Shown here: positions 40,301-54,543 of the stretch, piece by piece
Numbering within the stretch: position 1 is the stretch's first letter
Layout of the letters: every line of letters starts with the position of its first letter
Origin: Fasciola hepatica
Taxonomy: Eukaryota; Platyhelminthes; Trematoda; Plagiorchiida; Fasciolidae
Length of the DNA stretch: 64,000 bases
Assembly: GCA_948099385.1 (NCBI GenBank)
Contig: CANUEZ040000067.1
Coordinates: 21,842,501-21,906,500, forward strand
Direction of reading: 5' to 3'
Translations under genes and position numbers: made by a program
The notes under the pieces: generated by a model
The model's input: the letters and a program-made list of their open reading frames with translations, nothing else
What the model was told of the DNA's origin: nothing
The model's database searches: none

Positions 40301-42916
40301 GGATGACTTCTCTATAGGGGCCTAAGTACAACGAAGGCATTCCGTTATGAACAACCTACAGAGCTTGGTTATTATTTGCAATTGAGTAGTAGGAGATTAG
40401 ATTTGTATATAATATGATTCATCATGCAGCTTGAACGCTCAACTCACCATTGAAAAGGATGGAAGCACTGTACAGCTGTTTCATCCTTGTTGGGAATCAT
40501 GAGCAGTGCACATCCACCGAGCCCCCACGGGGACTCGAACCCGGGGTGAACGATTGTGAATCGAACACCTTAACCACAAGGCTATCCGGGTTGGCTCTCA
40601 ACGGTTTGCTGAACATCTACACTACATGATATAACACCCTTCCGTCACTGGCTTTTGAACGGTAACAACCCGTTTCCCACACAGCGATCGACTCCTATGA
40701 TGGATGACTTCTCTATAGGGGCCTAAGTACAACGAAGGCATTCCGTTATGAACAACCTACAGAGCTTGCTTATTATTTGCAATTGAGTAGTAGGAGATTA
40801 GATTTGTATATAATATGATTCATCATGCAGCTTGAACGCTCAACTCACCATTGAAAACGATGGAAGCACTGTACAGCTGTTTCATCCTTGTTGGGAATCA
40901 TCAGCAGTGCACATCCACCGAGCCCCCACGGGGACTCGAACCCGGGGTGAACGATTGTGAATCGAACACCTTAACCACAAGGCTATCCGGGTTGGCTCTC
41001 AACGGTTTGCTGAACATCTACACTACATGATATAACACCCTTCCGTCACTGGCTTTTAGACGGTAACAACCCGCTTCCCACACAGCGATCGACTCCTATG
41101 ATGGATGACTTCTCTGTAGGGGCCTAAGTACAACGAAGGCATTCCGTTATGAACAACCTACAGAGCTTGGTTATTATTTACAATTGAGTAGTAGGAGATT
41201 AGATTTGTATATAATATGATTCATCATGCAGCTTGAACGCTCAACTCACCATTGAAAACGATGGAAGCACTGTACAGCTGTTTCATCCTTGTTGGGAATC
41301 ATCAGCAGTGCACATCCACCGAGCCCCCACGGGGACTCGAACCCGGGGTGAACGATTGTGAATCGAACACCTTAACCACAAGGCTATCCGGGTTGGCTCT
41401 CAACGGTTTGCTGAACATCTACACTACATGATATAACACCCTTCCGTCACTGGCTTTTGAACGGTAACAACCCGCTTCCCACACAGCGATCGACTCCTAT
41501 GATGGATGACTTCTCTGTAGGGGCCTAAGTACAACGAAGGCATTCCGTTATGAACAACCTACAGAGCTTGCTTATTATTTGCAATTGAGTAGTAGGAGAT
41601 TAGATTTGTATATAATATGATTCATCATGCAGCTTGAACGCTCAACTCACCATTGAAAAGGATGGAAGCACTGTACAGCTGTTTCATCCTTGTTGGGAAT
41701 CATGAGCAGTGCACATCCACCGAGCCCCCACGGGGACTCGAACCCGGGGTGAACGATTGTGAATCGAACACCTTAACCACAAGGCTATCCGGGTTGGCTC
41801 TCAACGGTTTGCTGAACATCTACACTACATGATATAACACCCTTCCGTCACTGGCTTTTGAACGGTAACAACCCGTTTCCCACACAGCGATCGACTCCTA
41901 TGATGGATGACTTCTCTATAGGGGCCTAAGTACAACGAAGGCATTCCGTTATGAACAACCTACAGAGCTTGTTTATTATTTGCAATTGAGTAGTAGGAGA
42001 TTAGATTTGTATATAATATGATTCATCATGCAGCTTGAACGCTCAACTCACCATTGAAAACGATGGAAGCACTGTACAGCTGTTTCATCCTTGTTGGGAA
42101 TCATCAGGAGTGCACATCCACCGAGCCCCCACGGGGACTCGAACCCGAGGTGAACGATTGTGAATCGAACACCTTAACCACAAGGCTATCCGGGTTGGCT
42201 CTCAACGGTTTGCTGAACATCTACACTACATGATATAACACCCTTCCGTCACTGGCTTTTGAACGGTAACAACCCGCTTCCCACACAGCGATCGACTCCT
42301 ATGATGGATGACTTCTCTGTAGGGGCCTAAGTACAACGAAGGCATTCCGTTATGAACAACCTACAGAGCTTGGTTATTATTTGCAATTGAGTAGTAGGAG
42401 ATTAGATTTGTATATAATATGATTCATCATGCAGCTTGAACGCTCAACTCACCATTGAAAACGATGGAAGCACTGTACAGCTGTTTCATCCTTGTTGGGA
42501 ATCATCAGCAGTGCACATCCACCGAGCCCCCACGGGGACTCGAACCCGGGGTGAACGATTGTGAATCGAACACCTTAACCACAAGGCTATCCGGGTTGGC
42601 TCTCAACGGTTTGCTGAACATCTACACTACATGATATAACACCCTTCCGTCACTGGCTTTTAGACGGTAACAACCCGCTTCCCACACAGCGATCGACTCC
42701 TATGATGGATGACTTCTCTGTAGGGGCCTAAGTACAACGAAGGCATTCCGTTATGAACAACCTACAGAGCTTGGTTATTATTTACAATTGAGTAGTAGGA
42801 GATTAGATTTGTATATAATATGATTCATCATGCAGCTTGAACGCTCAACTCACCATTGAAAACGATGGAAGCACTGTACAGCTGTTTCATCCTTGTTGGG
42901 AATCATCAGCAGTGCA
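37303..42916. repeat. Two copies of a 7-monomer (2807-bp) higher-order repeat
   Basis: n93-n99 and n100-n106 repeat one order of monomer types. Position 1 has ATAGC plus CGTTTCCC. Positions 2 and 5 have AAAAGG, CATGAGCAG, CGTTTCCC and CTATAG. Positions 3 and 7 have TTTTAGACGG plus TTTACAATTG. Position 4 has CTTGCTTA. Position 6 has CAGGAGTG plus CCCGAGGTG. Matching markers lie exactly 2807 bp apart (for example n98 and n105). Few bases differ between the halves (CACTTGCTT in n96; CTTGCTTA in n101; TTGTTTATT in n104), so the duplication looks recent. Confidence 0.88.
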
Positions 42917-43718
42917 CATCCACCGAGCCCCCACGGGGACTCGAACCCGGGGTGAACGATTGTGAATCGAACACCTTAACCACAAGGCTATCCGGGTTGG
43001 CTCTCAACGGTTTGCTGAACATCTACACTACATGATATAACACCCTTCCGTCACTGGCTTTTGAACGGTAACAACCCGCTTCCCACACAGCGATCGACTC
43101 CTATGATGGATGACTTCTCTGTAGGGGCCTAAGTACAACGAAGGCATTCCGTTATGAACAACCTACAGAGCTTGCTTATTATTTGCAATTGAGTAGTAGG
43201 AGATTAGATTTGTATATAATATGATTCATCATGCAGCTTGAACGCTCAACTCACCATTGAAAACGATGGAAGCACTGTACAGCTGTTTCATCCTTGTTGG
43301 GAATCATCAGCAGTGCACATCCACCGAGCCCCCACGGGGACTCGAACCCGGGGTGAACGATTGTGAATCGAACACCTTAACCACAAGGCTATCCGGGTTG
43401 GCTCTCAACGGTTTGCTGAACATCTACACTACATGATATAACACCCTTCCGTCACTGGCTTTTGAACGGTAACAACCCGCTTCCCACACAGCGATCGACT
43501 CCTATGATGGATGTCTTCTCTATAGGGGCCTAAGTACAACGAAGGCATTCCGTTATGAACAACCTACAGAGCTTGCTTATTATTTGCAATTGAGTAGTAG
43601 GAGATTAGATTTGTATATAATATGATTCATCATGCAGCTTGAACGCTCAACTCACCATTGAAAACGATGGAAGCACTGTACAGCTGTTTCATCCTTGTTG
43701 GGAATCATCAGCAGTGCA

Positions 43719-44118
43719 CATCCACCGAGCCCCCACGGGGACTCGAACCCGGGGTGAACGATTGTGAATCGAACACCTTAACCACAAGGCTATCCGGGTT
43801 GGCTCTCAACGGTTTGCTGAACATCTACACTACATGATATAGCACCTTCCGTCACTGGCTTTTGAACGGTAACAACCCGCTTCCCACACAGCGATCGACT
43901 CCTATGATGGATGACTTCTCTGTAGGGGCCTAAGTACAACGAAGGCATTCCGTTATGAACAACCTACAGAGCTTGGTTATTATTTACAATTGAGTAGTAG
44001 GAGATTAGATTTGCATATAATATGATTCATCATGCAGCTTGAACGCTCAACTCACCATTGAAAACGATGGAAGCACTGTACAGCTGTTTCATCCTTGTTG
44101 GGAATCATCAGCAGTGCA
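43719..44118. repeat. 400-bp monomer n109 with 1-bp deletion
   Basis: ATAGCACCTTCC near 43840 has lost one C of the usual CACCCTTCC. The same deletion occurs in n116, seven monomers on. This copy also changes the TATA-like word to GCATATAA. Confidence 0.9.
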
Positions 44119-44519
44119 CATCCACCGAGCCCCCACGGGGACTCGAACCCGGGGTGAACGATTGTGAATCGAACACCTTAACCACAAGGCTATCCGGGTT
44201 GGCTCTCAACGGTTTGCTGAACATCTACACTACATGATATAACACCCTTCCGTCACTGGCTTTTGAACGGTAACAACCCGCTTCCCACACAGCGATCGAC
44301 TCCTATGATGGATGACTTCTCTGTAGGGGCCTAAGTACAACGAAGGCATTCCGTTATGAACAACCTACAGAGCTTGGTTATTATTTGCAATTGAGTAGTA
44401 GGAGATTAGATTTGTATATAATATGATTCATCATGCAGCTTGAGCGCTCAGCTCACCATTGAAAACGATGGAAGCACTGTACAGCTGTTTCATCCTTGTT
44501 GGGAATGATCAGCAGTGCA

Positions 44520-44920
44520 CATCCACCGAGCCCCCACGGGGACTCGAACCCGGGGTGAACGATTGTGAATCGAACACCTCAACCACAAGGCTATCCGGGT
44601 TGGCTCCCAACGGTTTTCTGAACATCTACACTACATGATATAACACCCTTCTGCCACTGGCTTTTGAACGGTAACAACTCTCTTCCCACACATCGATCGA
44701 CTCCTATGATGGATGACTTCTCTGTAGGGGCCTAAGTACAACGAAGGCATTCCGTTATGAACAACCTACAGAGCTTGGTTATTATTTGCAATTGAGTAGT
44801 AGGAGATTAGATTTGTATATAATATGATTCATCATGCAGCTTGAACGCTCAACTCACCATTGAAAAGGATGGAAGCACTGTACAGCTGTTTCATCCTTGT
44901 TGGGAATCATCAGCAGTGCA
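44520..44920. repeat. Most diverged monomer (n111)
   Basis: Around this copy I count about 11 differences from consensus: GAGCGCTCAGCTC and GAATGATCAG just before the anchor, CCTCAACC, GGCTCCCAACGG, GGTTTTCTG, TTCTGCCAC, and a cluster in AACTCTCTTCCCACACATCG. Most neighbours have two to five. Box A and box B are intact. It may be an older copy that escaped homogenisation. Confidence 0.85.
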
Positions 44921-46524
44921 CATCCACCGAGCCCCCACGGGGACTCGAACTCGGGGTGAACGATTGTGAATCGAACACCTTAACCACAAGGCTATCCGGG
45001 TTGGCTCTCAACGGTTTGCTGAACATCTACACTACATGATATAACACCCTTCCGTCACTGGCTTTTGAACGGTAACAACCCGCTTCCCACACAGCGATCG
45101 ACTACTATGATGGATGATTTCTCTGTAGGGGCCTAAGTACAACGAAGGCATTCCGTTATGAACAACCTACAGAGCTTGGTTATTATTTACAATTGAGTAG
45201 TAGGAGATTAGATTTGTATATAATATGATTCATCATGCAGCTTGAACGCTCAACTCACCATTGAAAACGATGGAAGCACTGTACAGCTGTTTCATCCTTG
45301 TTGGGAATCATCAGCAGTGCACATCCACCGAGCCCCCACGGGGACTCGAACCCGGGGTGAACGATTGTGAATCGAACACCTTAACCACAAGGCTATCCGG
45401 GTTGGCTCTCAACGGTTTGCTGAACATCTACACTACATGATATAGCACCCTTCCGTCACTGGCTTTTGAACGGTAACAACCCGCTTCCCACACAGCGATC
45501 GACTACTATGATGGATGACTTCTCTATAGGGGCCTAAGTACAACGAAGGCATTCCGTTATGAACAACCTACAGAGCTTGCTTATTATTTGCAATTGAGTA
45601 GTAGGAGATTAGATTTGTATATAATATGATTCATCATGCAGCTTGAACGCTCAACTCACCATTGAAAACGATGGAAGCACTGTACAGCTGTTTCATCCTT
45701 GTTGGGAATCATCAGCAGTGCACATCCACCGAGCCCCCACGGGGACTCGAACTCGGGGTGAACGATTGTGAATCGAACACAATAACCACAAGGCTATCCG
45801 GGTTGGCTCTCAACGGTTTGCTGAACATCTACACTACATGATATAACACCCTTCCGTCACTGGCTTTTGAACGGTAACAACCCGCTTCCCACACAGCGAT
45901 CGACTACTATGATGGATGATTTCTCTGTAGGGGCCTAAGTACAACGAAGGCATTCCGTTATGAACAACCTACAGAGCTTGGTTATTATTTACAATTGAGT
46001 AGTAGGAGATTAGATTTGTATATAATATGATTCATCATGCAGCTTGAACGCTCAACTCACCATTGAAAACGATGGAAGCACTGTACAGCTGTTTCATCCT
46101 TGTTGGGAATGATCAGCAGTGCACATCCACCGAGCCCCCACGGGGACTCGAACCCGGGGTGAACGATTGTGAATCGAACACCTTAACCACAAGGCTATCC
46201 GGGTTGGCTCTCAACGGTTTGCTGAACATCTACACTACATGATATAGCACCCTTCCGTCACTGGCTTTTGAACGGTAACAACCCGCTTCCCACACAGCGA
46301 TCGACTACTATGATGGATGACTTCTCTATAGGGGCCTAAGTACAACGAAGGCATTCCGTTATGAACAACCTACAGAGCTTGCTTATTATTTGCAATTGAG
46401 TAGTAGGAGATTAGATTTGTATATAATATGATTCATCATGCAGCTTGAACGCTCAACTCACCATTGAAAACGATGGAAGCACTGTACAGCTGTTTCATCC
46501 TTGTTGGGAATCATCAGCAGTGCA
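44921..46524. repeat. Two copies of a 2-monomer (802-bp) higher-order repeat
   Basis: n112-n113 and n114-n115 alternate. The first has AACTCGGGG in the T stem, GATGATTTCT and TTTACAATTG; the second has ATAGC, CTATAG and CTTGCTTA. All four share GACTACTATG. n114 adds ACACAATAACC, which breaks the D stem. Confidence 0.82.
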
Positions 46525-46924
46525 CATCCACAGAGCCCCCACGGGGACTCAAACCCGGGGTGAACGATTGTGAATCGAACACCTCAACCACAAGGCTATC
46601 CGGGTTGGCTCTCAACGGTTTGCTGAACATCTACACTACATCATATAGCACCTTCCGTCACTGGCTTTTGAACGGTAACAACCCGCTTCCCACACAGCGA
46701 TCGACTCCTATGATGGATGACTTCTCTGTAGGGGCCTAAGTACAACGAAGGCATTCCGTTATGAACAACCTACAGAGCTTGGTTATTATTTGCAATTGAG
46801 TAGTAGGAGATTAGATTTGTTTATAATATGATTCATCATGCAGCTTGAACGCTCAACTCACCATTGAAAACGATGGAAGCACTGTACAGCTATTTCATCC
46901 TTGTTGGGAATCATCAGCAGTGCA
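46525..46924. repeat. 400-bp monomer n116 with 1-bp deletion and box B change
   Basis: It has the same CCC to CC loss as n109 (near 46651), CATCATATAG in place of CATGATATAG, CACAGAGCC, ACTCAAACC (tRNA C56 to T) and CCTCAACC (A21 to G). The deletion together with the loss of the TGA makes a 91-codon accidental frame on the plus strand. Confidence 0.9.
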
Positions 46925-47726
46925 CATCCACCGAGCCCCCACGGGGACTCGAACCCGGGGTGAACGATTGTGAATCGAACACCTTAACCACAAGGCTATC
47001 CGGGTTGGCTCTCAACGGTTTGCTGAACATCTACACTACATGATATAGCACCCTTCCGTCACTGGCTTTTGAACGGTAACAACCCGCTTCCCACACAGCG
47101 ATCGACTCCTATGATGGATGACTTCTCTGTAGGGGCCTAAGTACAACGAAGGCATTCCTTTATGAACAACCTACAGAGCTTGGTTATTATTTGCAATTGA
47201 GTAGTAGGAGATTAGATTTGTATATAATATGATTCATCATGCAGCTTGAACGCTCAACTCACCATTGAAAACGATGGAAGCACTGTACAGCTGTTTCATC
47301 CTTGTTGGGAATCATCAGCAGTGCACATCCACCGAGCCCCCACGGGGACTCGAACCCGGGGTGAACGATTGTGAATCGAACACCTTAACCACAAGGCTAT
47401 CCGGGTTGGCTCTCAACGGTTTGCTGAACATCTACACTACATGCTATAACACCCTTCCGTCACTGGCTTTTGAACCGTAACAACCCGCTTCCCACACAGC
47501 GATCGACTCCTATGATGGATGACTTCTCTATAGGGGCCTAAGTACAACGAAGGCATTCCGTTATGAACAACCTACAGAGCTTGGTTATTATTTACAATTG
47601 AGTAGTAGGAGATTAGATTTGTATATAATATGATTCATCATGCAGCTTGAACGCTCAACCCACCATTGAAAACGATGGAAGCACTGTACAGCTGTTTCAT
47701 CCTTGTTGGGAATCATCAGCAGTGCA

Positions 47727-49731
47727 CATCCACCGAGCCCCCACGGGGACTTGAACCCGGGGTGAACGATTGTGAATCGAACACCTTAACCACAAGGCTA
47801 TCCGGGTTGGCTCTCAACGGTTTGCTGAACATCTACACTACATGATATAACACCCTTCCGTCACTGGCTTTTGAACGGTAACAACCCGCTTCCCACACAG
47901 CGATCGACTCCTATGATGGATGACTTCTCTGTAGGGGCCTAAGTACAACGAAGGCATTCCTTTATGAACAACCTACAGAGCTTGGTTATTATTTGCAATT
48001 GAGTAGTAGGAGATTAGATTTGTATATAATATGATTCATCATGCAGCTTGAACGCTCAACTCACCATTGAAAACGATGGAAGCACTGTACAGCTGTTTCA
48101 TCCTTGTTGGGAATCATCAGCAGTGCACATCCACCGAGCCCCCACGGGGACTCGAACTCGGGGTGAACGATTGTGAATCGAACACAATAACCACAAGGCT
48201 ATCCGGGTTGGCTCTCAACGGTTTGCTGAACATCTACACTACATGATATAACACCCTTCCGTCACTGGCTTTTGAACGGTAACAACCCGCTTCCCACACA
48301 GCGATCGACTCCTATGATGGATGACTTCTCTGTAGGGGCCTAAGTACAACGAAGGCATTCCGTTATGAACAACCTACAGAGCTTGGTTATTATTTACAAT
48401 TGAGTAGTAGGAGATTAGATTTGTATATAATATGATTCATCATGCAGCTTGAACGCTCAACTCACCATTGAAAACGATGGAAGCACTGTACAGCTGTTTC
48501 ATCCTTGTTGGGAATCATCAGCAGTGCACATCCACCGAGCCCCCACGGGGACTCGAACCCGGGGTGAACGATTGTGAATCGAACACCTTAACCACAAGGC
48601 TATCCGGGTTGGCTCTCAACGGTTTGCTGAACATCTACACTACATGATATAGCACCCTTCCGTCACTGGCTTTTGAACGGTAACAACCCGCTTCCCACAC
48701 AGCGATCCACTCCTATGATGGATGACTTCTCTGTAGGGGCCTAAGTACAACGAAGGCATTCCGTTATGAACAACCTACAGAGCTTGCTTATTATTTGCAA
48801 TTGAGTAGTAGGAGATTAGATTTGTATATAATATGATTCATCATGCAGCTTGAACGCTCAACTCACCATTGAAAACGATGGAAGCACTGTACAGCTGTTT
48901 CATCCTTGTTGGGAATCATCAGCAGTGCACATCCACCGAGCCCCCACGGGGACTTGAACCCGGGGTGAACGATTGTGAATCGAACACCTCAACCACAAGG
49001 CTATCCGGGTTGGCTCTCAACGGTTTGCTGAACATCTACACTACATGATATAGCACCCTTCCGTCACTGGCTTTTGAACGGTAACAACCCGCTTCCCACA
49101 CAGCGATCGACTCCTATGATGGATGATTTCTCTGTAGGGGCCTAAGTACAACGAAGGCATTCCTTTATGAACAACCTACAGAGCTTGGTTATTATTTGTA
49201 ATTGAGTAGTAGGAGATTAGATTTGTATATAATATGATTCATCATGCAGCTTGAACGCTCAACTCACCATTGAAAACGATGGAAGCACTGTACAGCTGTT
49301 TCATCCTTGTTGGGAATCATCAGCAGTGCACATCCACCGAGCCCCCACGGGGACTCGAACTCGGGGTGAACGATTGTGAATCGAACACCTTAACCACAAG
49401 GCTATCCGGGTTGGCTCTCAACGGTTTGCTGAACATCTACACTACATGATATAACACCCTTCCGTCACTGGCTTTTGAACGGTAACAACCCGCTTCCCAC
49501 ACAGCGATCGACTCCTATGATGGATGACTTCTCTATAGGGGCCTAAGTACAAGGAAGGCATTCCGTTATGAACAACCTACAGAGCTTGGTTATTATTTAC
49601 AATTGAGTAGTAGGAGATTAGATTTGCATATAATATGATTCATCATGCAGCTTGAACGCTCAACTCACCATTGAAAACGATGGAAGCACTGTACAGCTGT
49701 TTCATCCTTGTTGGGAATCATCAGCAGTGCA
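47727..49731. repeat. Partial 3-monomer periodicity (n119-n123)
   Basis: n119 and n122 both have ACTTGAAC in box B and CCTTTATG in the spacer. The copies after them, n120 and n123, both have AACTCGGGG and TTTACAATTG. Spacing is 1203 bp. The third members (n121, n124) do not match clearly, so this is an eroded or partial repeat. Confidence 0.6.
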
Positions 49732-52146
49732 CATCCACCGAGCCTCCACGGGGACTCGAACCCGGGGTGAACGATTGTGAATCGAACACCTTAACCACAA
49801 GGCTATCCGGGTTGGCTCTCAACGGTTTGCTGAACATCTACACTACATGATATAGCACCCTTCCGTCACTGGCTTTTGAACGGTAACAACCCGCTTCCCA
49901 CACAGCGATCGACTCCTATGATGGATGACTTCTCTGTAGGGGCCTAAGTACAACGAAGGCATTCCGTTATGAACAACCTACAGAGCTTGGTTATTATTTG
50001 CAATTGAGTAGTAGGAGATTAGATTTGTATATAATATGATTCATCATGCAGCTTAAACGCTCAACTCACCATTGAAAACGATGGAAGCGATGTACATCTG
50101 TTTCATCCTTGTTGGGAATCATCAGCAGTGCACATCCACCGAGCCCCCACGGGGACTCGAACCCGGGGTGAACGATTGTGAATCGAACACCTTAACCACA
50201 AGGCTATCCGGGTTGGCTCTCAACGGTTTGCTGAACATCTACACTACATGATATAACACCCTTCCGTCACTGGCTTTTGAACGGTAACAACCCGCTTCCC
50301 ACACAGCGATCGACTCCTATGATGGATGACTTCTCTGTAGGGGCCTAAGTACAACGAAGGCATTCCGTTATGAACAACCTACAGAGCTTGGTTATTATTT
50401 GCAATTGAGTAGTAGGAGATTAGATTTGTATATAATATGATTCATCATGCAGCTTGAACGCTCAACTCACCATTGAAAACGATGGAAGCACTGTACAGCT
50501 GTTTCATCCTTGTTGGGAATCATCAGCAGTGCACATCCACCGAGCCCCCACGGGGACTCGAACCCGGGGTGAACGATTGTGAATCGAACACCTTAACCAC
50601 AAGGCTATCCGGGTTGGCTCTGAACGGTTTGCTGAACATCTACACTACATGATATAGCACCATTCCGTCACTGGCTTTTGAACGGTAACAACCCGCTTCC
50701 CACACAGCGATCGACTCCTATGATGGATGACTTCTCTATAGGGGCCTAAGTACAACGAAGGCATTCCGTTATGAACAACCTACAGAGCTTGCTTATTATT
50801 TGCAATTGAGTAGTAGGAGATTAGATTTGTATATAATATGATTCATCATGCAGCTTGAACGCTCAACTCACCATTGAAAACGATGGAAGCACTGTACAGC
50901 TGTTTCATCATTGTTGGGAATCATCAGCAGTGCACATCCACCGAGCCCCCACGGGGACTCGAACCCGGGGTGAACGATTGTGAATCGAACACCTTAACCA
51001 CAAGGCTATCCGGGTTGGCTCTCAACGGTTTGCTGAACATCTACACTACATGATATAGCACCCTTCCGTCACTGGCTTTTGAACGGTAACAACCCGCTTC
51101 CCACACAGCGATCGACTCCTATGATGGATGTCTTCTCTGTAGGGGCCTAAGTACAACGAAGGCATTCCGTTATGAACAACCTACAGAGCTTGGTTATTAT
51201 TTGCAATTGAGTAGTAGGAGATTAGATTTGTATATAATATGATTCATCATGCAGCTTGAACGCTCAACTCACCATTGAAAACGATGGAAGCACTGTACAG
51301 CTGTTTCATCCTTGTTGGGAATCATCAGCAGTGCACATCCACCGAGCCCCCACGGGGACTCGAACCCGGGGTGAACGATTGTGAATCGAACACCTTAACC
51401 ACAAGGCTATCCGGGTTGGCTCTCAACGGTTTGCTGAACATCTACACTACATGATATAACACCCTTCCGTCACTGGCTTTTGAACGGTAACAACCCGCTT
51501 CCCACACAGCGATCGACTCCTATGATGGATGACTTCTCTGTAGGGGCCTAAGTACAACGAAGGCATTCCGTTATGAACAACCTACAGAGCTTGGTTATTA
51601 TTTGCAATTGAGTAGTAGGAGATTAGATTTGTATATAATATGATTCATCATGCAGCTTGAACGCTCAACTCACCATTGAAAACGATGGAAGCACTGTACA
51701 GCTGTTTCATCCTTGTTGGGAATCATCAGCAGTGCACATCCACCGAGCCCCCACGGGGAATCGAACCCGGGGTGAACGATTGTGAATTGAACACCTTAAC
51801 CACAAGGCTATCCGGGTTGGCTCTCAACGGTTTGCTGAACATCTACACTACATGATATAACACCCTTCCGTCACTGGCTTTTGAACGGTAACAACCCGCT
51901 TCCCACACAGCGATCGACTCCTATGATGGATGACTTCTCTGTAGGGGCCTAAGTACAACGAAGGCATTCCGTTATGAACAACCTACAGAGCTTGGTTATT
52001 ATTTGCAATTGAGTAGTAGGAGATTAGATTTGTATATAATATGATTCATCATGCAGCTTGAACGCTCAACTCACCATTGAAAACGATGGAAGCACTGTAC
52101 AGCTGTTTCATCCTTGTTGGGAATCATCAGCAGTGCACATCCACCG

Positions 52147-52218
52147 AGCCCCCACGGGGACCCGAACCCGGGGTGAACGATTGTGAATCGAACACCTTAA
52201 CCACAAGGCTATCCGGGT
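52147..52218 (-). tRNA. tRNA-like copy n130, loss of A58
   Basis: GGACCCGAACC gives GGTTCGGGTCC in box B, losing the near-invariant A58. n134 (53751-53822) has the same allele four monomers on and also a change at acceptor position 2. Both are expected to bind TFIIIC less well. Confidence 0.6.
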
Positions 52219-54543
52219 TGGCTCTCAACGGTTTGCTGAACATCTACACTACATGATATAACACCCTTCCGTCACTGGCTTTTGAACGGTAACAACCCGC
52301 TTCCCACACAGCGATCGACTCCTATGATGGATGACTTCTCTGTAGGGGCCTAAGTACAACGAAGGCATTCCGTTATGAACAACCTACAGAGCTTGGTTAT
52401 TATTTGCAATTGAGTAGTAGGAGATTAGATTTGTATATAATATGATTCATCATGCAGCTTGAACGCTCAACTCACCATTGTAAAGGATGGAAGCACTGTA
52501 CAGCTGTTTCATCCTTGTTGGGAATCATCAGCAGTGCACATCCACCGAGCCCCCACGGGGACTCGAACTCGGGGTGAACGATTGTGAATCGAACACCTTA
52601 ACCACAAGGCTATCCGGGTTGGCTCTCAACGGTTTGCTGAACATCTACACTACATGATATAGCACCCTTCCGTCACTGGCTTTTGAACGGTAACAACCCG
52701 CTTCCCACACAGCGATCGACTCCTATGATGGATGACTTCTCTGTAGGGGCCTAAGTACAACGAAGGCATTCCGTTATGAACAACCTACAGAGCTTGGTTA
52801 TTATTTGCAATTGAGTTGTAGGAGATTAGATTTGTATATAATATGATTCATCATGCAGCTTGAACGCTCAACTCACCATTGAAAACGATGGAAGCACTGT
52901 ACAGCTGTTTCATCCTTGTTGGGAATCATCAGCAGTGCACATCCACCGAGCCCCCACGGGGAATCGAACCCGGGGTGAACGATTGTGAATCGAACACCTT
53001 AACCACAAGGCTATCCGGGTTGGCTCTCAACGGTTTGCTGAACATCTACACTACATGATATAACACCCTTCCGTCACTGGCTTTTGAACGGTAACAACCC
53101 GCTTCCCACACAGCGATCGACTCCTATGATGGATGACTTCTCTGTAGGGGCCTAAGTACAACGAAGGCATTCCGTTATGAACAACCTACAGAGCTTGGTT
53201 ATTATTTGCAATTGAGTAGTAGGAGATTAGATTTGTATATAATATGATTCATCATGCAGCTTGAACGCTCAACTCACCATTGAAAACGATGGAAGCACTG
53301 TACAGCTGTTTCATCCTTGTTGGGAATCATCAGCAGTGCACATCCACCGAGCCCCCACGGGGAATCGAACCCGGGGTGAACGATTGTGAATCGAACACCT
53401 TAACCACAAGGCTATCCGGGTTGGCTCTCAACGGTTTGCTGAACATCTACACTACATGATATAACACCCTTCCGTCACTGGCTTTTGAACGGTAACAACC
53501 CGCTTCCCACACAGCGATCGACTCCTATGATGGATGACTTCTCTGTAGGGGCCTAAGTACAACGAAGGCATTCCGTTATGAACAACCTACAGAGCTTGGT
53601 TATTATTTGCAATTGAGTAGTAGGAGATTAGATTTGTATATAATATGATTCATCATGCAGCTTGAACGCTCAACTCACCATTGAAAACGATGGAAGCACT
53701 GTACAGCTGTTTCATCCTTGTTGGGAATCATCAGCAGTGCACATCCACCGAGCCCCCACGGGGACCCGAACCCGGGGTGAACGATTGTGAATCGAACACC
53801 TTAACCACAAGGCTATCCGGTTTGGCTCTCAACGGTTTGCTGAACATCTACACTACATGATATAACACCCTTCCGTCACTGGCTTTTGAACGGTAACAAC
53901 CCGCTTCCCACACAGCGATCGACTCCTATGATGGATGACTTCTCTGTAGGGGCCTAAGTACAACGAAGGCATTCCGTTATGAACAACCTACAGAGCTTGG
54001 TTATTATTTGCAATTGAGTAGTAGGAGATTAGATTTGTATATAATATGATTCATCATGCAGCTTGAACGCTCAACTCACCATTGAAAAGGATGGAAGCAC
54101 TGTACAGCTGTTTCATCCTTGTTGGGAATCATCAGCAGTTCACACCCACCGAGCCCCCACGGGGACTCGAACCCGGGGTGAACGATTGTGAATCGAACAC
54201 CTCAACCACAAGGCTATCCGGGTTGGCTCTCAACGGTTTGCTGAACATCTACACTACATGATATAGCACCCTTCCGTCACTGGCTTTTGAACGGTAACAA
54301 CCCGCTTCCCACACAGCGATCGACTCCTATGATGGATGACTTCTCTGTAGGGGCCTAAGTACAAGGAAGGCATTCCGTTATGAACAACCTACAGAGCTTG
54401 GTTATTATTTGCAATTGAGTAGTAGGAGATTAGATTTGTATATAATATGATTCATCATGCAGCTTGAACGCTCAACTCACCATTGAAAACGATGGAAGCA
54501 CTGTACAGCTGTTTCATCCTTGTTGGGAATCATCAGCAGTGCA

